DNA of 64,000 bases from Isoetes taiwanensis. Its lineage: Eukaryota > Streptophyta > Lycopodiopsida > Isoetales > Isoetaceae. A program made the position numbers and the translations under genes. Below the pieces are notes generated by a model that was not told the DNA's origin, made no database searches, and was given only the letters and a program-made list of their open reading frames with translations. Location: positions 13,800,353 to 13,864,352 of the forward strand of contig JAJEKV010000040.1 of NCBI GenBank assembly GCA_021234155.1, given 5' to 3'. Every line of letters starts with the position of its first letter. Position 1 is the first letter of the stretch. Of the stretch, positions 22,600 through 33,590 are shown one piece after another.

Positions 22600-22975
22600 T
22601 TGTTTGCTGTTGATGTTACTTTGTATGTGCAGGGGACGGCTTGGAGGGTTTCGTGAGTGGATTTGGGAGCGTGCCGTGCATGGGAGGATGGCTGGGTGGT
22701 TGTCATCTATGTTGTCTGCTAAGGTTATGGCATTTTTGGATTGTGATAAGTAAGGTTGTGTTGGTGAGTCTGCTGGTGTATTAAATATTCTAGGATTTGG
22801 GTAACAGGTAGTAGGTTGAATATTTTTTTGTGTGTGCGTGTTCCAAAGGACTGGAGTGTGAGGTTGCAATGCCAAGGCCTAGAGTAGAGATTGATCCAAG
22901 TCAGACATACTCTGCTGATGAGCTTAGAAGATTGAGGCGAAATGAGTATAGGCGGAGATGGCGCAAGTGAGTTGT
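22600..22975 (+). pseudogene. Helitron 5' region, copy 3, with Rep N-terminus
   Basis: ATG at 22,869 gives MPRPRVEIDPSQTYSADELR, then RLRRNEYRRRWRK and a stop. This is the best preserved copy and the likely original start, because decayed Rep-like sequence follows (about 23,140-23,400). Confidence 0.6.
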
Positions 22976-23939
22976 CGGAGAGGAGAGATGAGTTGAGGCA
23001 GCGGAGAGAAGGGGTTCGGGTGGTCATCGGGTGGGGGATTGGGTGGGAGGCATCCGAGGAGGAGGGTGTGAGTCTTGCGCAGCCAGATGCCAAGAGATGT
23101 GGAGAGTGTTCCGTATGGTGATTGTGGCAAGCATGGCGGTTATACATTGGCAAGCGTGATACTAAAGATGCAAGCTCGCCCTATTCCATCTCGCTAGTGA
23201 ATTCATGTGGAGCAGATTTTGTGTGCATTGTCACATTGCATTATTGCCCGGTGAGAGTGAAACCTTCGCTGTAATCGCGGACGGCGATCTTACCAAAGCT
23301 ACCTGAATTGCCTAGTTCGTTTGACGATGTTTATGAGGAAGCGGATTTAGTGCCAAGAGTCGTGCATTAAACCATCCGCTTGCCTTCACTTGGGCTTGGT
23401 GTTATTTGGGTGGAGAGTTTGTGCGATTAGGGATGCCATCCTCGGTTGCTTTGATGGGTAGGACATACCATAAAATACATCCTACGCAAAACCTTGGCCA
23501 CCATTGCATTGGTATATTCATGACAATAGTGAGAGAGAGCCGGTTGGAAAGGAAGTTATTGCCCGTTGCATGGGTGACGCTGAATAGCAAAGGACTCTAG
23601 AGGCTGTTAATCCCTTCTTGTCACATGATAAGGCGAAAGTGAAGCAAATGCGTTGGAGTCCGTGTTCTTGACATTGAATGGGCCGATGAAAGTGATGAAT
23701 TCTTTGCCATAGTGCATGCAAATACTTTCGGTCACAATTAATCCAAGAATAGCGTTTTTGGCTTCACCAAGATCAACCACCGCTTTTATGAATAAATATT
23801 TGGATCCGCAGATGAACCCTTGCAATACCCGCTTATATTTCTAGCTGGGACGGTAGGATGGTTCCCCGATAATGACCATCGATGTCGCGGGTGGATTGGT
23901 ATAGGTCACGCTTTGCTCCATGAGGTGCGTTTTTCTTAG

Positions 23940-24890
23940 AGCGCCCGACTTGTGAATACCTTGTGGATATGTATTCCAGGGTCGAAGAAGAAAGGCTGAA
24001 TTTCTTGGCAACTAATGGATATGAGAGGTCGAGGTCTATGGTTGACGATTCAAATGTTGAGGAGGATGATGATTTTATTGAGAACCGGTGGGCGATGTAT
24101 GTCCGACGGTCGTTCCTTCGTCTTTTATTGGTTCTAGGCAATGGTGCTCGGTCCAGATTGCGGATGCGTTAGCTCTTGCAAGAGTGAAGGGGCCTCCTAG
24201 CCTGTTTATTACAATGACTACGAATCCGGATTGGCCAGAGATCAAGGCAGTGTTGCGCGTTGGGCAAACTACTGCAGATGTCCCAATTATTGTTGTCAGG
24301 TCATTCCATGCTCGTTTCCAATCTTTGAAGAATTTCTTGCGTTTTTATGTTGGTCCGCTTATATATGATCCATGTTATAGAATTCCGTAAACGTGGGCTG
24401 CCTCATGGCCATATTGTACTTTAAAACAAAACATGAGATTCCATTTGAGGTCATTGACTTGCTAATATCCGCTGAGATTCCAGAAAATGATGAGGTGCTT
24501 GCTCAAATGGTACGAAAATATATGGTGCACAATCACTCTGAACGATGCTCTAAGGATGGGGCATGTTGTTGGCATTATCCTCGAGACTTGACTACAAGAA
24601 CACATTTGGACTCGAAGGGTTATGTGCGATGTCGAAGAAGGAAAGTTGAAGATAGATATGTTGTGTCATACTCACCTTTCTGTTAAAGCGGTTTGATTGT
24701 CATATCAATGTTGATGTTGCTTATTATTTTATTTCATATCTTCATGTATCTATACACTATATTTATAAAGGTTTTGACAAGGTGGAGTATCGAATTGATC
24801 GTGAGCGACAATTTGATGATGAGATACGTGATTACCAAAGTGCAAGGTATCTATCTCGTCAAAGTGGGGATGGCGAATACTAAAGTTTCA
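23940..24890 (+). pseudogene. Helitron Rep nuclease core
   Basis: This is the rolling-circle replication initiator part. In order I see YSRVEEERLNFLATN (about 23,970), PSSFIGSRQW (24,115), ARVKGPPSLFITMTTNPDWP (24,180-24,240), then EFRKRGLPHGHIVL with the HUH histidines at 24,404-24,412. CSKDGACCWHYPRDL and RRRK follow, then KRFDCHINVDVAYYF and HYIYKGFDKVEYRIDRERQ near 24,690-24,810. This last stretch aligns with the two-tyrosine motif, but only the second tyrosine sits in a good context. At least three frame changes are present, for example between 24,390 and 24,393. Confidence 0.85.
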
Positions 24891-25299
24891 TGTCGAGGAA
24901 AAGTATCACGGTGTTAAGTGTCTTCCACTTCATCGTCAACAAAAGCGCAAGTAGATCATATAGGAGGCCCCTTGGCCGTTGCTTGATCGTTATTTCTTGA
25001 GGCCTCTGCTATAGAATTCTCGAGCTAACCTATCTTGATTACTATGAATGAGCTTTGTATCATGTAGAGATAGAGCATTATCTTGATGGTGATCACCTTG
25101 AACTAGCTAGGCGCGGCTTCCTAGGAACATAGTTCGGAAGAGAAATAAGCGAAGCCTTATTTGTAGAATAAGGTTGGTGATGCCGCGTGAGGGAGCTATT
25201 CTATTCTGCGACGATTGCTGCTGCATACTCCGGAAGTGAGGTGTTGGGAAGACTTAAAGAAGTATAATGGGACTACCTATGATACCTATCAAAGTGGTA

Positions 25300-27051
25300 A
25301 GCTATTATGGGTTTATTGCATGATAGATCGAACCCAGTTGTGACAATGCAAGAGGCGATGTGTTGGCGTTACCAAACGCCATCGCCGATTCGTTCCTTTT
25401 TGCATTGCTTATCCTTGATGGCGCTCCGGCAAGTGAGTTGTGGTTGAAATTTTCATGATGAGCTGATAAAGGACTTCCATGCTATTTCAGGAGGCGGGCA
25501 CTTTGCTTGCGGAGCGACAAAGCTCTTTTGTGCATTGAAAATGTGCTTGTGCAACATGGCTCTAGTGTTAAGCCGGCTTTAAGGCGCCTGAAATCCACAT
25601 TCGGTCCGCGACTAGTGTTGCAAGAGCATCCAAAGTTTCCTCACCATAGATCTTACATAGAAGAGTAAAAAGATCATTGATAAGATGAGCGTGAATCAAG
25701 GGCGAATATATGATTATGTTGGAAAGGCGGTGCATGGGCGGGGATAAAAGACCTCGTTTATTGATGGGAAAAGCTGGTGCAGTAAAACTTTCCTACTCAA
25801 TGCTATATGTTTGTTAATCGGAGGGTCCCAGTTGATTGTTTTGCCCACGTGCAACAACTGCATTAGCTGGCCCTGTTATACCCGAGGAGGGAAAATTGCG
25901 CACTCATTGTTTCAAATTCACATGGCGAGAATAGTGTTGCCAGGCACTTTCGACTATTGAGGCCCGCGTCGAGAAAGCGAGCTTGCTGATTGAATGCCAT
26001 TTAATCATTTGGGATGAATTTGCGATGGCAAATAGATTTGGCGCTTGAATCAGCAAGTGTGATGATTCTACAGAATTGTGTAGAAATGATGTTCCATTTG
26101 GAGGAAAATGTTTTTGTGGTCAAGCAGCGACTTTAGGCGATAAGCCCATAGTACCAAAAGTGGGGAGAAGTGCAACAGAAGAGCTGCTTCTATTAAATCA
26201 TCGAGATTTGGAGAGCATTTATTATTCACAAGTTAGATGAATCGGTTAGAAATGCTGGGACCGGAGAGTTAATAACATTAGTGTCGTCCATAGGTGAGAA
26301 TTGGCAATCGGATGTTGTGACATTTGATTTGTTTTCCCACAACAACATCTATGGAAGAGGCGGGAATTCTTATACCCGTGAGATATTGTTTGTAGACCAA
26401 CTTTGTGTGAAAGAAGAGCATTTTATCTCCATTAAATGTGCATGTGGATGAGTTTAATTGGTCTATTCTTGATCGTATGCAGTGCGGAAAAGAGATATTA
26501 TTCTCGGGATTCCATAAGTGAAAGTGACCCGGTAATTCACACAAAGCTCTTTCCTGAAAATGAGTTTCTTCATAGTTATGATCACGGAGCTTTGCCCAAA
26601 CACACGCTTTGTCTTAAAGTAGGAGCCGTGGTGTCACATTATGAGATTGTTGGATGCGAGTAAAGGGCTTGTGAAGAATGCTAGAGTTGTTATACATTTA
26701 AATGCACAACAGATTTGTGGTCGTCCGGCTTCTTGGACATGAGGACACGAGCTCGTGAAAATATACATGCGATTTGTCGGGTGATTTCTTTCACCAGCAA
26801 AAGACGCCCTTTTACAACACATAGGCGTCACCGCTGCTCAAAATTTGGCATACTCAACGACATTCCACAGTTGTCTTGGCCTAACATTAGATAAAATAGT
26901 CCTGGATTTGCGAACAAATGTGTTTGCTCATGGGCAATTGTACACGGCATTGACAAGAATAGGAACTAGAGAAGATGCGCTGATCCTACAGAATGAGGCA
27001 TTGGCATCTGTAACGACTAGAAATGTTGTTTTTAGAGAATTGCTTGAATAG
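25300..27051 (+). pseudogene. Helitron PIF1-like helicase
   Basis: This would unwind DNA during Helitron rolling-circle transposition. The Walker A region at 25,757-25,810 reads FIDGKSWCSKTFLLNAI, with the GxGGTGKT loop ruined. Walker B at 25,983-26,038 reads LLIECHLIIWDEFAMANRF. A middle part near 26,425-26,510 reads LSPLNVHVDEFNWSILDRMQ. The C-terminal motif VI region (26,870-26,975) reads LGLTLDKIVLDLRTNVFAHG, then QLYTALTRIGTRED, and stops at 27,049-27,051. Stops and frameshifts separate these blocks. Confidence 0.85.
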
Positions 27052-27239
27052 TTGGTAATTTTTTTTGGCCATTATTTGTGATGGAGTTTTGATAACTTTA
27101 ATTGTGTTCTGAAAAAGTGTGTTCGTTGTGTTCATTAGCGGCTAGGTAATTCTCGTGGGTGAATTTGTTAGGTGTGTGCATGATGATGAGGTATCCCTTG
27201 ATGTGATCTCTTCTATTGTATATGTAAAGATTTTTATTT

Positions 27240-29240
27240 TGAGGAAATGTTGCAGTACAAATGATGCTGAAGACATAGAAAGTGGGAGAACAATTTGTCC
27301 ATTGGTTCAATTAACTCCTTACCAAGCAAATTGGACAATTAAAGTAAAAGTAATGTGGAAAGGACCTTTACGAGAGTTTGAGAATAGGCGAAGACCAGGC
27401 AAGGGGAAATTGTTTAATGTGGAGCTAAGAGACAAGGATGTATGCAAAATTGAATTGATTGGATTCTTACTTCCCTTGCTTTATGAATATTTAGAGAGTC
27501 GTCTTAATATATACAGGGAACGGAAATTCAAGCAACAATGTTTGACGAGGCAGCTGACAAATTCTACAACAGATTTGAGTTGATGAAGGTAGGTTATAGG
27601 TTGATGCATAAGTTGGGGATTATGTCATGAATAGAGGTAGTCGTTGAAGTTCTTTGTGGACATGTAGGTGTATTACATCTCTAAAGGAGTTGTTCGGCCT
27701 GCGAACAAACGATATACAACCGTAAACCATGACTATCAGATAACGCTTGATGCACAATCAATAATTGAAGTTGCCAGTGATGGGACTGCGGAGGTGGAAA
27801 ACTCAATGGAGCAGAATTTTGCAAAAGTAGATGAATTGCACAAGTACCTTGATGGGAAAGTGGTGTTTGGTACATGAAATACTTTTCGATTTGTTTGTTA
27901 TGGTATTGAGATAGAATACATTGTATAATTTCTCTGCTTTGCGGATGTCATTGGAATTGTTTGCTCGGTCTGCACGGTCGAAACTGTTCGTAGGAAATAT
28001 GATAAGCAAGATGTTTTAAAAACGTACCATCAACCTCCTTGATGAAAGGTATTTTATGAATAGAAACAGTGTGGATATTTTCTAACAAAGGAAACATATT
28101 CCGATTTTGGAAAAAGTGTAAATGTGAGCCTATGGGGAGATCTTCTTTTTGTGAATGAAGGAGAGAAGTCACTTTGAAATGTTGTGTGACATCCCAATAG
28201 TATCTTGACTCGAGCTAGCAAATTTCGAGGTTCTACTAATACTATTGATTGAATTAAATTGCTGATTGAAAGCTGATTAGATAGTGTCTCCATGCGTGTC
28301 TCTTTGTCAACAACAAATAAAACAATGATGGAATTAAATCCAAACCTTCGTTGGCGCTATTGCCTTACGTACATGGTATGGGTTAAACGTGACTTCCCTT
28401 TAAATATTGTAGCATGCTAATTCAATCAAACTAAAGGTATGAGCAAGAGGGACGAAGTGTACAATGATGCCGCCAGTACATTGCATGATCGTGCATTTGT
28501 GTCAGACATATTACAACCTTCTGTTGGGGATGGGCAGGTAGGTTGTTAGTATGAGGTATGTTGATTCTTTGCTTTTTTTGCGATTCGCTTATTTTAAAGC
28601 GCTTCTTGTGAAGATTGAGTACGTCAATGTTTAGCGTGCATAACGTTTATTGATCCAAACCAGCCAATGTGGTATGAGGCATGTAAGATGCGAAGAAGAA
28701 GGTAAAAGCGAGAATCAGAATTTTGGTGCGAGAAATGTGGCTTACTCTTGAACCATTAAAGAGGTGAGAGAGATCTGATTTACCAATTGGTTTGAATGGA
28801 TGTGTGATGTCATTGTTATGATTAGGTATATATTCCATGCAACGTTGGGAGATGCAACAGGAGAAATTGTAGTTACTATCTTCAATAATGAAGGAGAACA
28901 AATCTTAGGGCAGACTGCAAATGAGATGTCAAAAATCAGGGATAATGTAAGATAAAAGATTGGGGTGAGATTCTGCTGATGATTTTGTGATAGAAATTAA
29001 CAGGTTATCGATTGCAGGAGAATAATCAACAAGCATATTATCATGGTGCAATAAATGCAGAGTGTGATGACAAGATGATTCAAGATTCAGAAGCATTTGA
29101 TTGTAGTAACAAAGTGAAAGAGGAAAAATTGCTGGTAATAAAAGAAGTGTTATTAAAGCAATGTCTAACTTCAGAAGATAGAGCAAAGATAGCATTGTCT
29201 AAGGCTATTCAATTAGATGGAGAATTTGGAAGCAATGCGA
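27240..29240 (+). pseudogene. RPA70-like gene carried by the Helitron
   Basis: This is a relative of the large subunit of replication protein A, which binds single-stranded DNA. DNA-binding domain A starts at LTPYQANWTIKVKV (27,310) and runs to ELRDKD at 27,439. An intron (27,440-27,516) leads to GTEIQATMFDEAADKFYNRF (27,517-27,588). A second intron (27,589-27,667) leads to VYYISKGVVRPANKRYTTVN, ending at 27,869. DVIGIVCSV follows at 27,944, but its acceptor reads GCG instead of CAG. A zinc-ribbon-like part (YEAC ... FWCEKCG, 28,670-28,745) and RYIFHATLGDATGEIVVTIF (28,826-28,946) match domain C. The exon from 29,018 is a probable tail. Stops in the zinc part and the lost acceptor suggest a relic. 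Confidence 0.8.
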
Positions 29241-29389
29241 GAACTTCTAAGGGAATTAGGGTTAGTAGATTTGAAGCTCTCACACATGCGGCGTTCTCAA
29301 TGTTTCATGCACGCCTTACCTTTGTTTTTGTATATCTGGAAAGGCGCAATTTCTTTAAATACAAATTCCATCCGAATTACTTGTGAAGA

Positions 29390-30225
29390 GTTTGTTTTTA
29401 TTTTGCATTTTCGTGGCCATTGCAATCTTGTGGGTTTGGTGGTAAGAGTCATTAAATATGTTGCATACAATTTCAAGCGTATTCTGTGGGAAACTGTGGG
29501 AAACTCTAAACTGTGGGAAACTCTAAAAAATATGCTGGTTATGAAGGTGTATTCCCTTAGATTGAACTCACACTGAGTATATGCTGCAATAAACATATTG
29601 TATGGATACAAGTTCTAGCCAGGGATTTGATCTAATATAGGATAGAAAAATATAGCGATCTCGTGCCTCTATGCGATTTCACAGCTTCAAATCTCTACAT
29701 ATTCTTTACATTTCATTAACTATTTGGCATATAGTCTCAGTTTTTATAATGGATATCTGGTTATTGTATCATAGTGAGCAATGGGTCTATTGGGTATTCT
29801 ATATGCATACACAAGTATTAGGATGCCAGCACAAAGTGGGGTTTGAATGATATTTAGTCCTTTAACAAATTATTTAAACATTTTAAACATTTAAACACAT
29901 TATGATAGTTGCCTTTTTGTATGGAATGATTTGATGATATGGGATCTTAGTTCGTGTCCGTATATTTATACATACACCGTATAAATATGTGGAACATCAC
30001 AACATCTTTAGCTTCTTATTAAAAAAAAATTCTTTTTGAGAGTAAGAGTTGGTTTTATCATTAATTATAAAGAATGTTTGACAAGCTTCGTTTTGTCTTC
30101 TCCCCTTAAAAAGTCAAGGTATCCTAGGATCATCAGACAATAAAATATTAGAATCCAGCAGATCCAGATTAGAAGCAAACATATCAAAACATGTTTAAGG
30201 AATGAACAATAGGTAAGTTTACTAA
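29390..30225. other. AT-rich spacer with GTGGGAAACT triplicate
   Basis: The only structure seen is three GTGGGAAACT units (about 29,487-29,525). The Helitron 3' end ought to lie in or after this stretch, but no hairpin plus CTRR was convincing. Confidence 0.4.
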
Positions 30226-30230
30226 AATAC

Positions 30231-30447
30231 CATTGTAGAGGTTCCATTTCCGGTGCTGTAGAAGCGGCACTCTCTGCTTGAGTATCTCATCCAATGTTGC
30301 ATCAGAGCGGATTTCAGCATGAGGATGAGAAACCTCATAAGGAACCGGCATTTGTGTAGCAGGATCAATATTATGGTAGTGTCCACGATGATCCGGATCA
30401 GCAGAAAGGTTGTCCCACATGGGAACTATATGGCAGATAGGATCCAT
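30231..30447 (-). CDS. first coding exon of an unrecognised gene
   Basis: On the minus strand the first ATG (30,445-30,447) starts MDPICHIVPMWDNLSADPDH, followed by RGHYHNIDPATQMPVPYEV and EILKQRVPLLQHRKWNLYNG. It ends at a good donor (CAATG|GTATTT, exon end 30,231). The frame is also open upstream of the ATG for about 29 codons. Upstream, TTTAAACCCTAAAAA (about 30,536-30,550) contains a telo-box-like AAACCCTAA, common in promoters of plant housekeeping genes. The composition looks like a real soluble protein, but I do not know the family and downstream exons were not identified. Confidence 0.45.
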
Positions 30448-30535
30448 TGGGCAGTTTTCGTGAAGGAAGGAAGCTGAATCAGAGGACAGTGATGCAGAGC
30501 TTGGGAGATTTGCAAAAGTGTGAAGAAATGCCAAA

Positions 30536-30646
30536 TTTTTAGGGTTTAAATGGTGACATCATTCACCACATAATTCACCACATGCACCACATGTCACGAC
30601 ATGATTCACCACATGTATGACATGTCACCATATGATTCACCACATT
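30536..30646 (-). promoter_or_regulatory. telo-box and ATTCACCACAT repeats
   Basis: Just upstream of the minus-strand exon lie AAACCCTAA (minus strand) and four exact ATTCACCACAT units at 30,561, 30,573, 30,604 and 30,635, spaced by CATGT phrases. Promoter function is inferred from position. Confidence 0.4.
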
Positions 30647-31342
30647 AGTACACCTTGCAACAAACATATCAGGCGTCACATGGGATAACTAATACCTTCA
30701 AATTTACGAATTCATCTTGCATAGATTAAAAATTTTGGTCTCTTTTGTGTATTGCCTTCATTTTAGAGAATAGACGTTTGAATCCATATCCCAAGTTGGC
30801 TTCTTCTATGGAGATATTTGGTGTCTGACTCAGTCAAATAAAGACATATGTTGTTTAAATCGTCGTTTCTCATACGACAATGGTATGTTTCGAAGATTGT
30901 TGCTAGAGATATTTTGTCTATCCAATTCTTATTTGTTTATGTAGTTCATTTTCTAAGAAATAAGTAGTTTGTTCTCCTTTCCTCTGAATTCATATATTGT
31001 ATGAGTCTTAGAAAGCCATGCCCCTTGGATGTAAACCCGCAATTGTTAGAATTCTAAATGAATTCAGTTCAATTACATGCATGCCATCTATATAATCTTA
31101 GATTGATTTATATGCAATATATATATAATATTCATAGGCAAATGTTAAATGGAATATTTATGTAAGAAGGCATCGTCAGTCATTAAAAATGACAGGGCAT
31201 GACTAGATATGTAATAATTATAATAGGATATTAATCTCTACTCTGTTTCGATTCCTCTGTTCCTTTGTTTACTCTGCTTTCCCTTAACTGATTTGCTCTC
31301 CCGCCTAATCAATCCGACACTGTAAAGCACAAAAGTTTGCTG

Positions 31343-32834
31343 ATGGCGACTGTGTTTCTGGTCGACGTCAAATTTGGCGAGTTGCTGGTAAGAAAGGGTT
31401 GTATTTCTTTATGTTATTCTGTCTCCTTGTGATCACTGACGTTTTAAGCATGATGTAGGAGCTGGAGGGAGTTGCAGTAGCACCGGATAAAGAAATCACT
31501 GCTGTTGGTTCGAATCGAAAAAATTATTCTGTCTTCACGGTATCAGTGGGCAAAAGAATCTTCTTCGCTGAAGGATGGGAGCTTTTTTTTGCGCGAAAAC
31601 AACATAACTGATGGCACTGCTCTTCTGTGTTTCACATCAAATAACGGCACAAACTTGACAGCAAGAGCTCTTGATGAGACTTATCGTGTAAAACCTCTTG
31701 GTAATTGGGAACTTGGCGCTCCTAGCGACAATGGACCTGCTAATACAAATAAAAAAGCTGGGCGTGATATTAACAAGGATTTTTCTGTGCATGTGGATGC
31801 CGAGAATGAGGTTTTTGTTACTGACGATGATTTATCTGATGAAGAAGAACCAGTATCAAAGAAAGCATTCCGTGTTCCTCTCCTGAAAGCTAACTTCAAC
31901 AGAGGGCTGATGCATCGGGCCAGATTATCTTTTGCTTTCAAGTATTATAAATGTTTTGAATTACTACTCCTTTCTTTTTGCTTAGATACTAGAACAAGAA
32001 GATAGGTGGCGAAATCCTCCCAAAGGATCCACTATGGTAATTATCGGACCTGGTGATCAGAAAGCAGGGTTAGCAAGCAAAAAAAGCAAGCATTGTCTCA
32101 GCTATGGTTGGAATGCTTTCAAAAAATTGTTTGGCTTACTTAATTTGGTGATATCTTAGAATTTAAATTGCATGGAGATGAACTTCAATGGAATATGAAA
32201 GTTCCGAAGGTGCAGCTTTTACATAGGTGAAGCCTCGAAGTTAATTATAGTGTTCTGAGGGCTTTTATGTTTAGAGAGGAACAGCATTTTGTTTTGCTGA
32301 ATGTTTTCCTTATGTCATCGATTCTTACTTCCCTGACTGTTTTATGTTCTCCAATGTATGATCAGACTCCCGATAAATATATATTGAATGCCCTTTCCAT
32401 GATTTGGAATATTGTAGTTGGATTGAATATAAGAACCTAAAAATGTTAGATGGACTATACCAAGCAGCATTGAATGTGAAGTTGTTTGTCATATGCTTAT
32501 TCATAAATCCACGCTGGTCATAATTCATTCAATAATTGATAAAATGAAGCTTCCATTTATGGTTGAAGGGCTTTAAGCCAGAAAAGTTTATAGTTTATCT
32601 CTTGGCCAATTAAATGTTACCGTGTTTAGGCTAATTATTGTTTTTCTATCTACAGGTAATCAGAGTTCTTTCTACTTACTCTATTTCCGATTTCGATCAT
32701 GCATTTATCGAGTGTGATAAGAAGGAGCATTCTGAAGTTTGCCTACAATGGAAAAGGAAGTTCTTTGAGGAAGTACTAGCTAGGCCAAATAATCTGACTT
32801 ACTTGCAAACTAGAGCCATCTTTAAGATATTCAG
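31343..32834 (+). CDS. multi-exon candidate gene, unrecognised, frame uncertain
   Basis: Exon 1 (31,343-31,387) encodes MATVFLVDVKFGELL and ends at GTAAGA. Exon 2 from 31,459 continues ELEGVAVAPDKEITAVGSN but stops at 31,611; a different frame of the same stretch stays open from 31,505 to 32,005 and includes RENNITDGTALLCF and an acidic DDDLSDEEE, so a frameshift or other splice choice is needed. Exon 31,986-32,036 (ILEQEDRWRNPPKGSTM) joins 32,656-32,834 (VIRVLSTYSISDFDHAFIEC ... LTYLQTRAIFKIF) at good GT and AG sites. I know no matching family. It is transcribed divergently from the gene at 30,447. It could be a pseudogene. Confidence 0.4.
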
Positions 32835-33480
32835 GTGGTTTTATTTTCCAGAATATTATTGTGCTAAATTCAGGAGGTTTGGCGGTGTGGGCATGAACAT
32901 GGTAGTTTTACCTTTAAAAGAATATATGGTTAATATTCTAAGCTCAATTTCCCTACCTTAAAGTGTGAGAGGGTATCACTTTCATAAACATGTTTTATGG
33001 TGAAAGTTAAATAATATCTATGTATGTTTTTTGAAAAATTTTGCTCTATAGTTGTTACTGCTTCGATGAATAAAATAATTTGACTTCAATGTGTTGAATT
33101 CCTTTGCTTTATTCATCCTATATTATATTTGATTGCAAGTTCAATTCCAAATACAATGGTCAATATCATATACCAAGTAATGTTAGGGTTTGCAGTTTAT
33201 GAAGTTAGCATTTCAATTGTTATTATATGACTTCTAATTCGCACTCACTAAAGATAACCTATGATAGATCTTCCACATCTTTTAAAGAATATTGTGTTTG
33301 CATAAAATATGCGTTCGATGAACGAGTATAATTGAGTCCCAAATAGCAAGTTCAATGCAAATATATGAACATATATGAACATATCTGAAGAATAAATAGC
33401 TCTCCAAACAATGGTAGTCAGGAATACTATGGACATGACACAAGCGAATGCAATGGTGAAAGGATGACGGGGATATACTA
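32835..33480. other. AT-rich spacer
   Basis: No supported gene. The minus-strand frame 33,248-33,577 overlaps repeat copy B and has no recognisable domain. Confidence 0.4.
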
Positions 33481-33481
33481 T

Positions 33482-33590
33482 ATCCCCCATCAATACCCCA
33501 TGCATACATACCCCATGGATTGCCTTAAATCCCGACCGTTTAAAAGAAAATGAACGCTCCAGAACTTGATACGTCATGGGGCATTATAAA
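33482..33590. repeat. dispersed CCCATGGA repeat, copy B
   Basis: ACCCCATGGATTGCCTTAAA, CCCGACCGT and, further on, GATACGTCATGGGGC match copy A at 20,165 in order and spacing. Confidence 0.55.

Larger units (their letters stand above)
20301..27051 (+). mobile_element. decayed autonomous-type Helitron (Rep/helicase)
   Basis: One plus-strand protein-coding relic runs through this interval in the Helitron order: N-terminal arm, Rep nuclease with HUH and tyrosine motifs, then PIF1-like helicase. Frameshifts and stops are frequent, so no active transposase can be made. An RPA-like gene follows directly, as in many plant Helitrons. Neither element end was located, so the start used here is the right edge of copy A and is arbitrary. 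Confidence 0.8.

Noticed and set aside
27948-28293. Overlapping minus-strand frames within the RPA region
   Set aside because: They are shadows of the plus-strand RPA-like relic and its introns.
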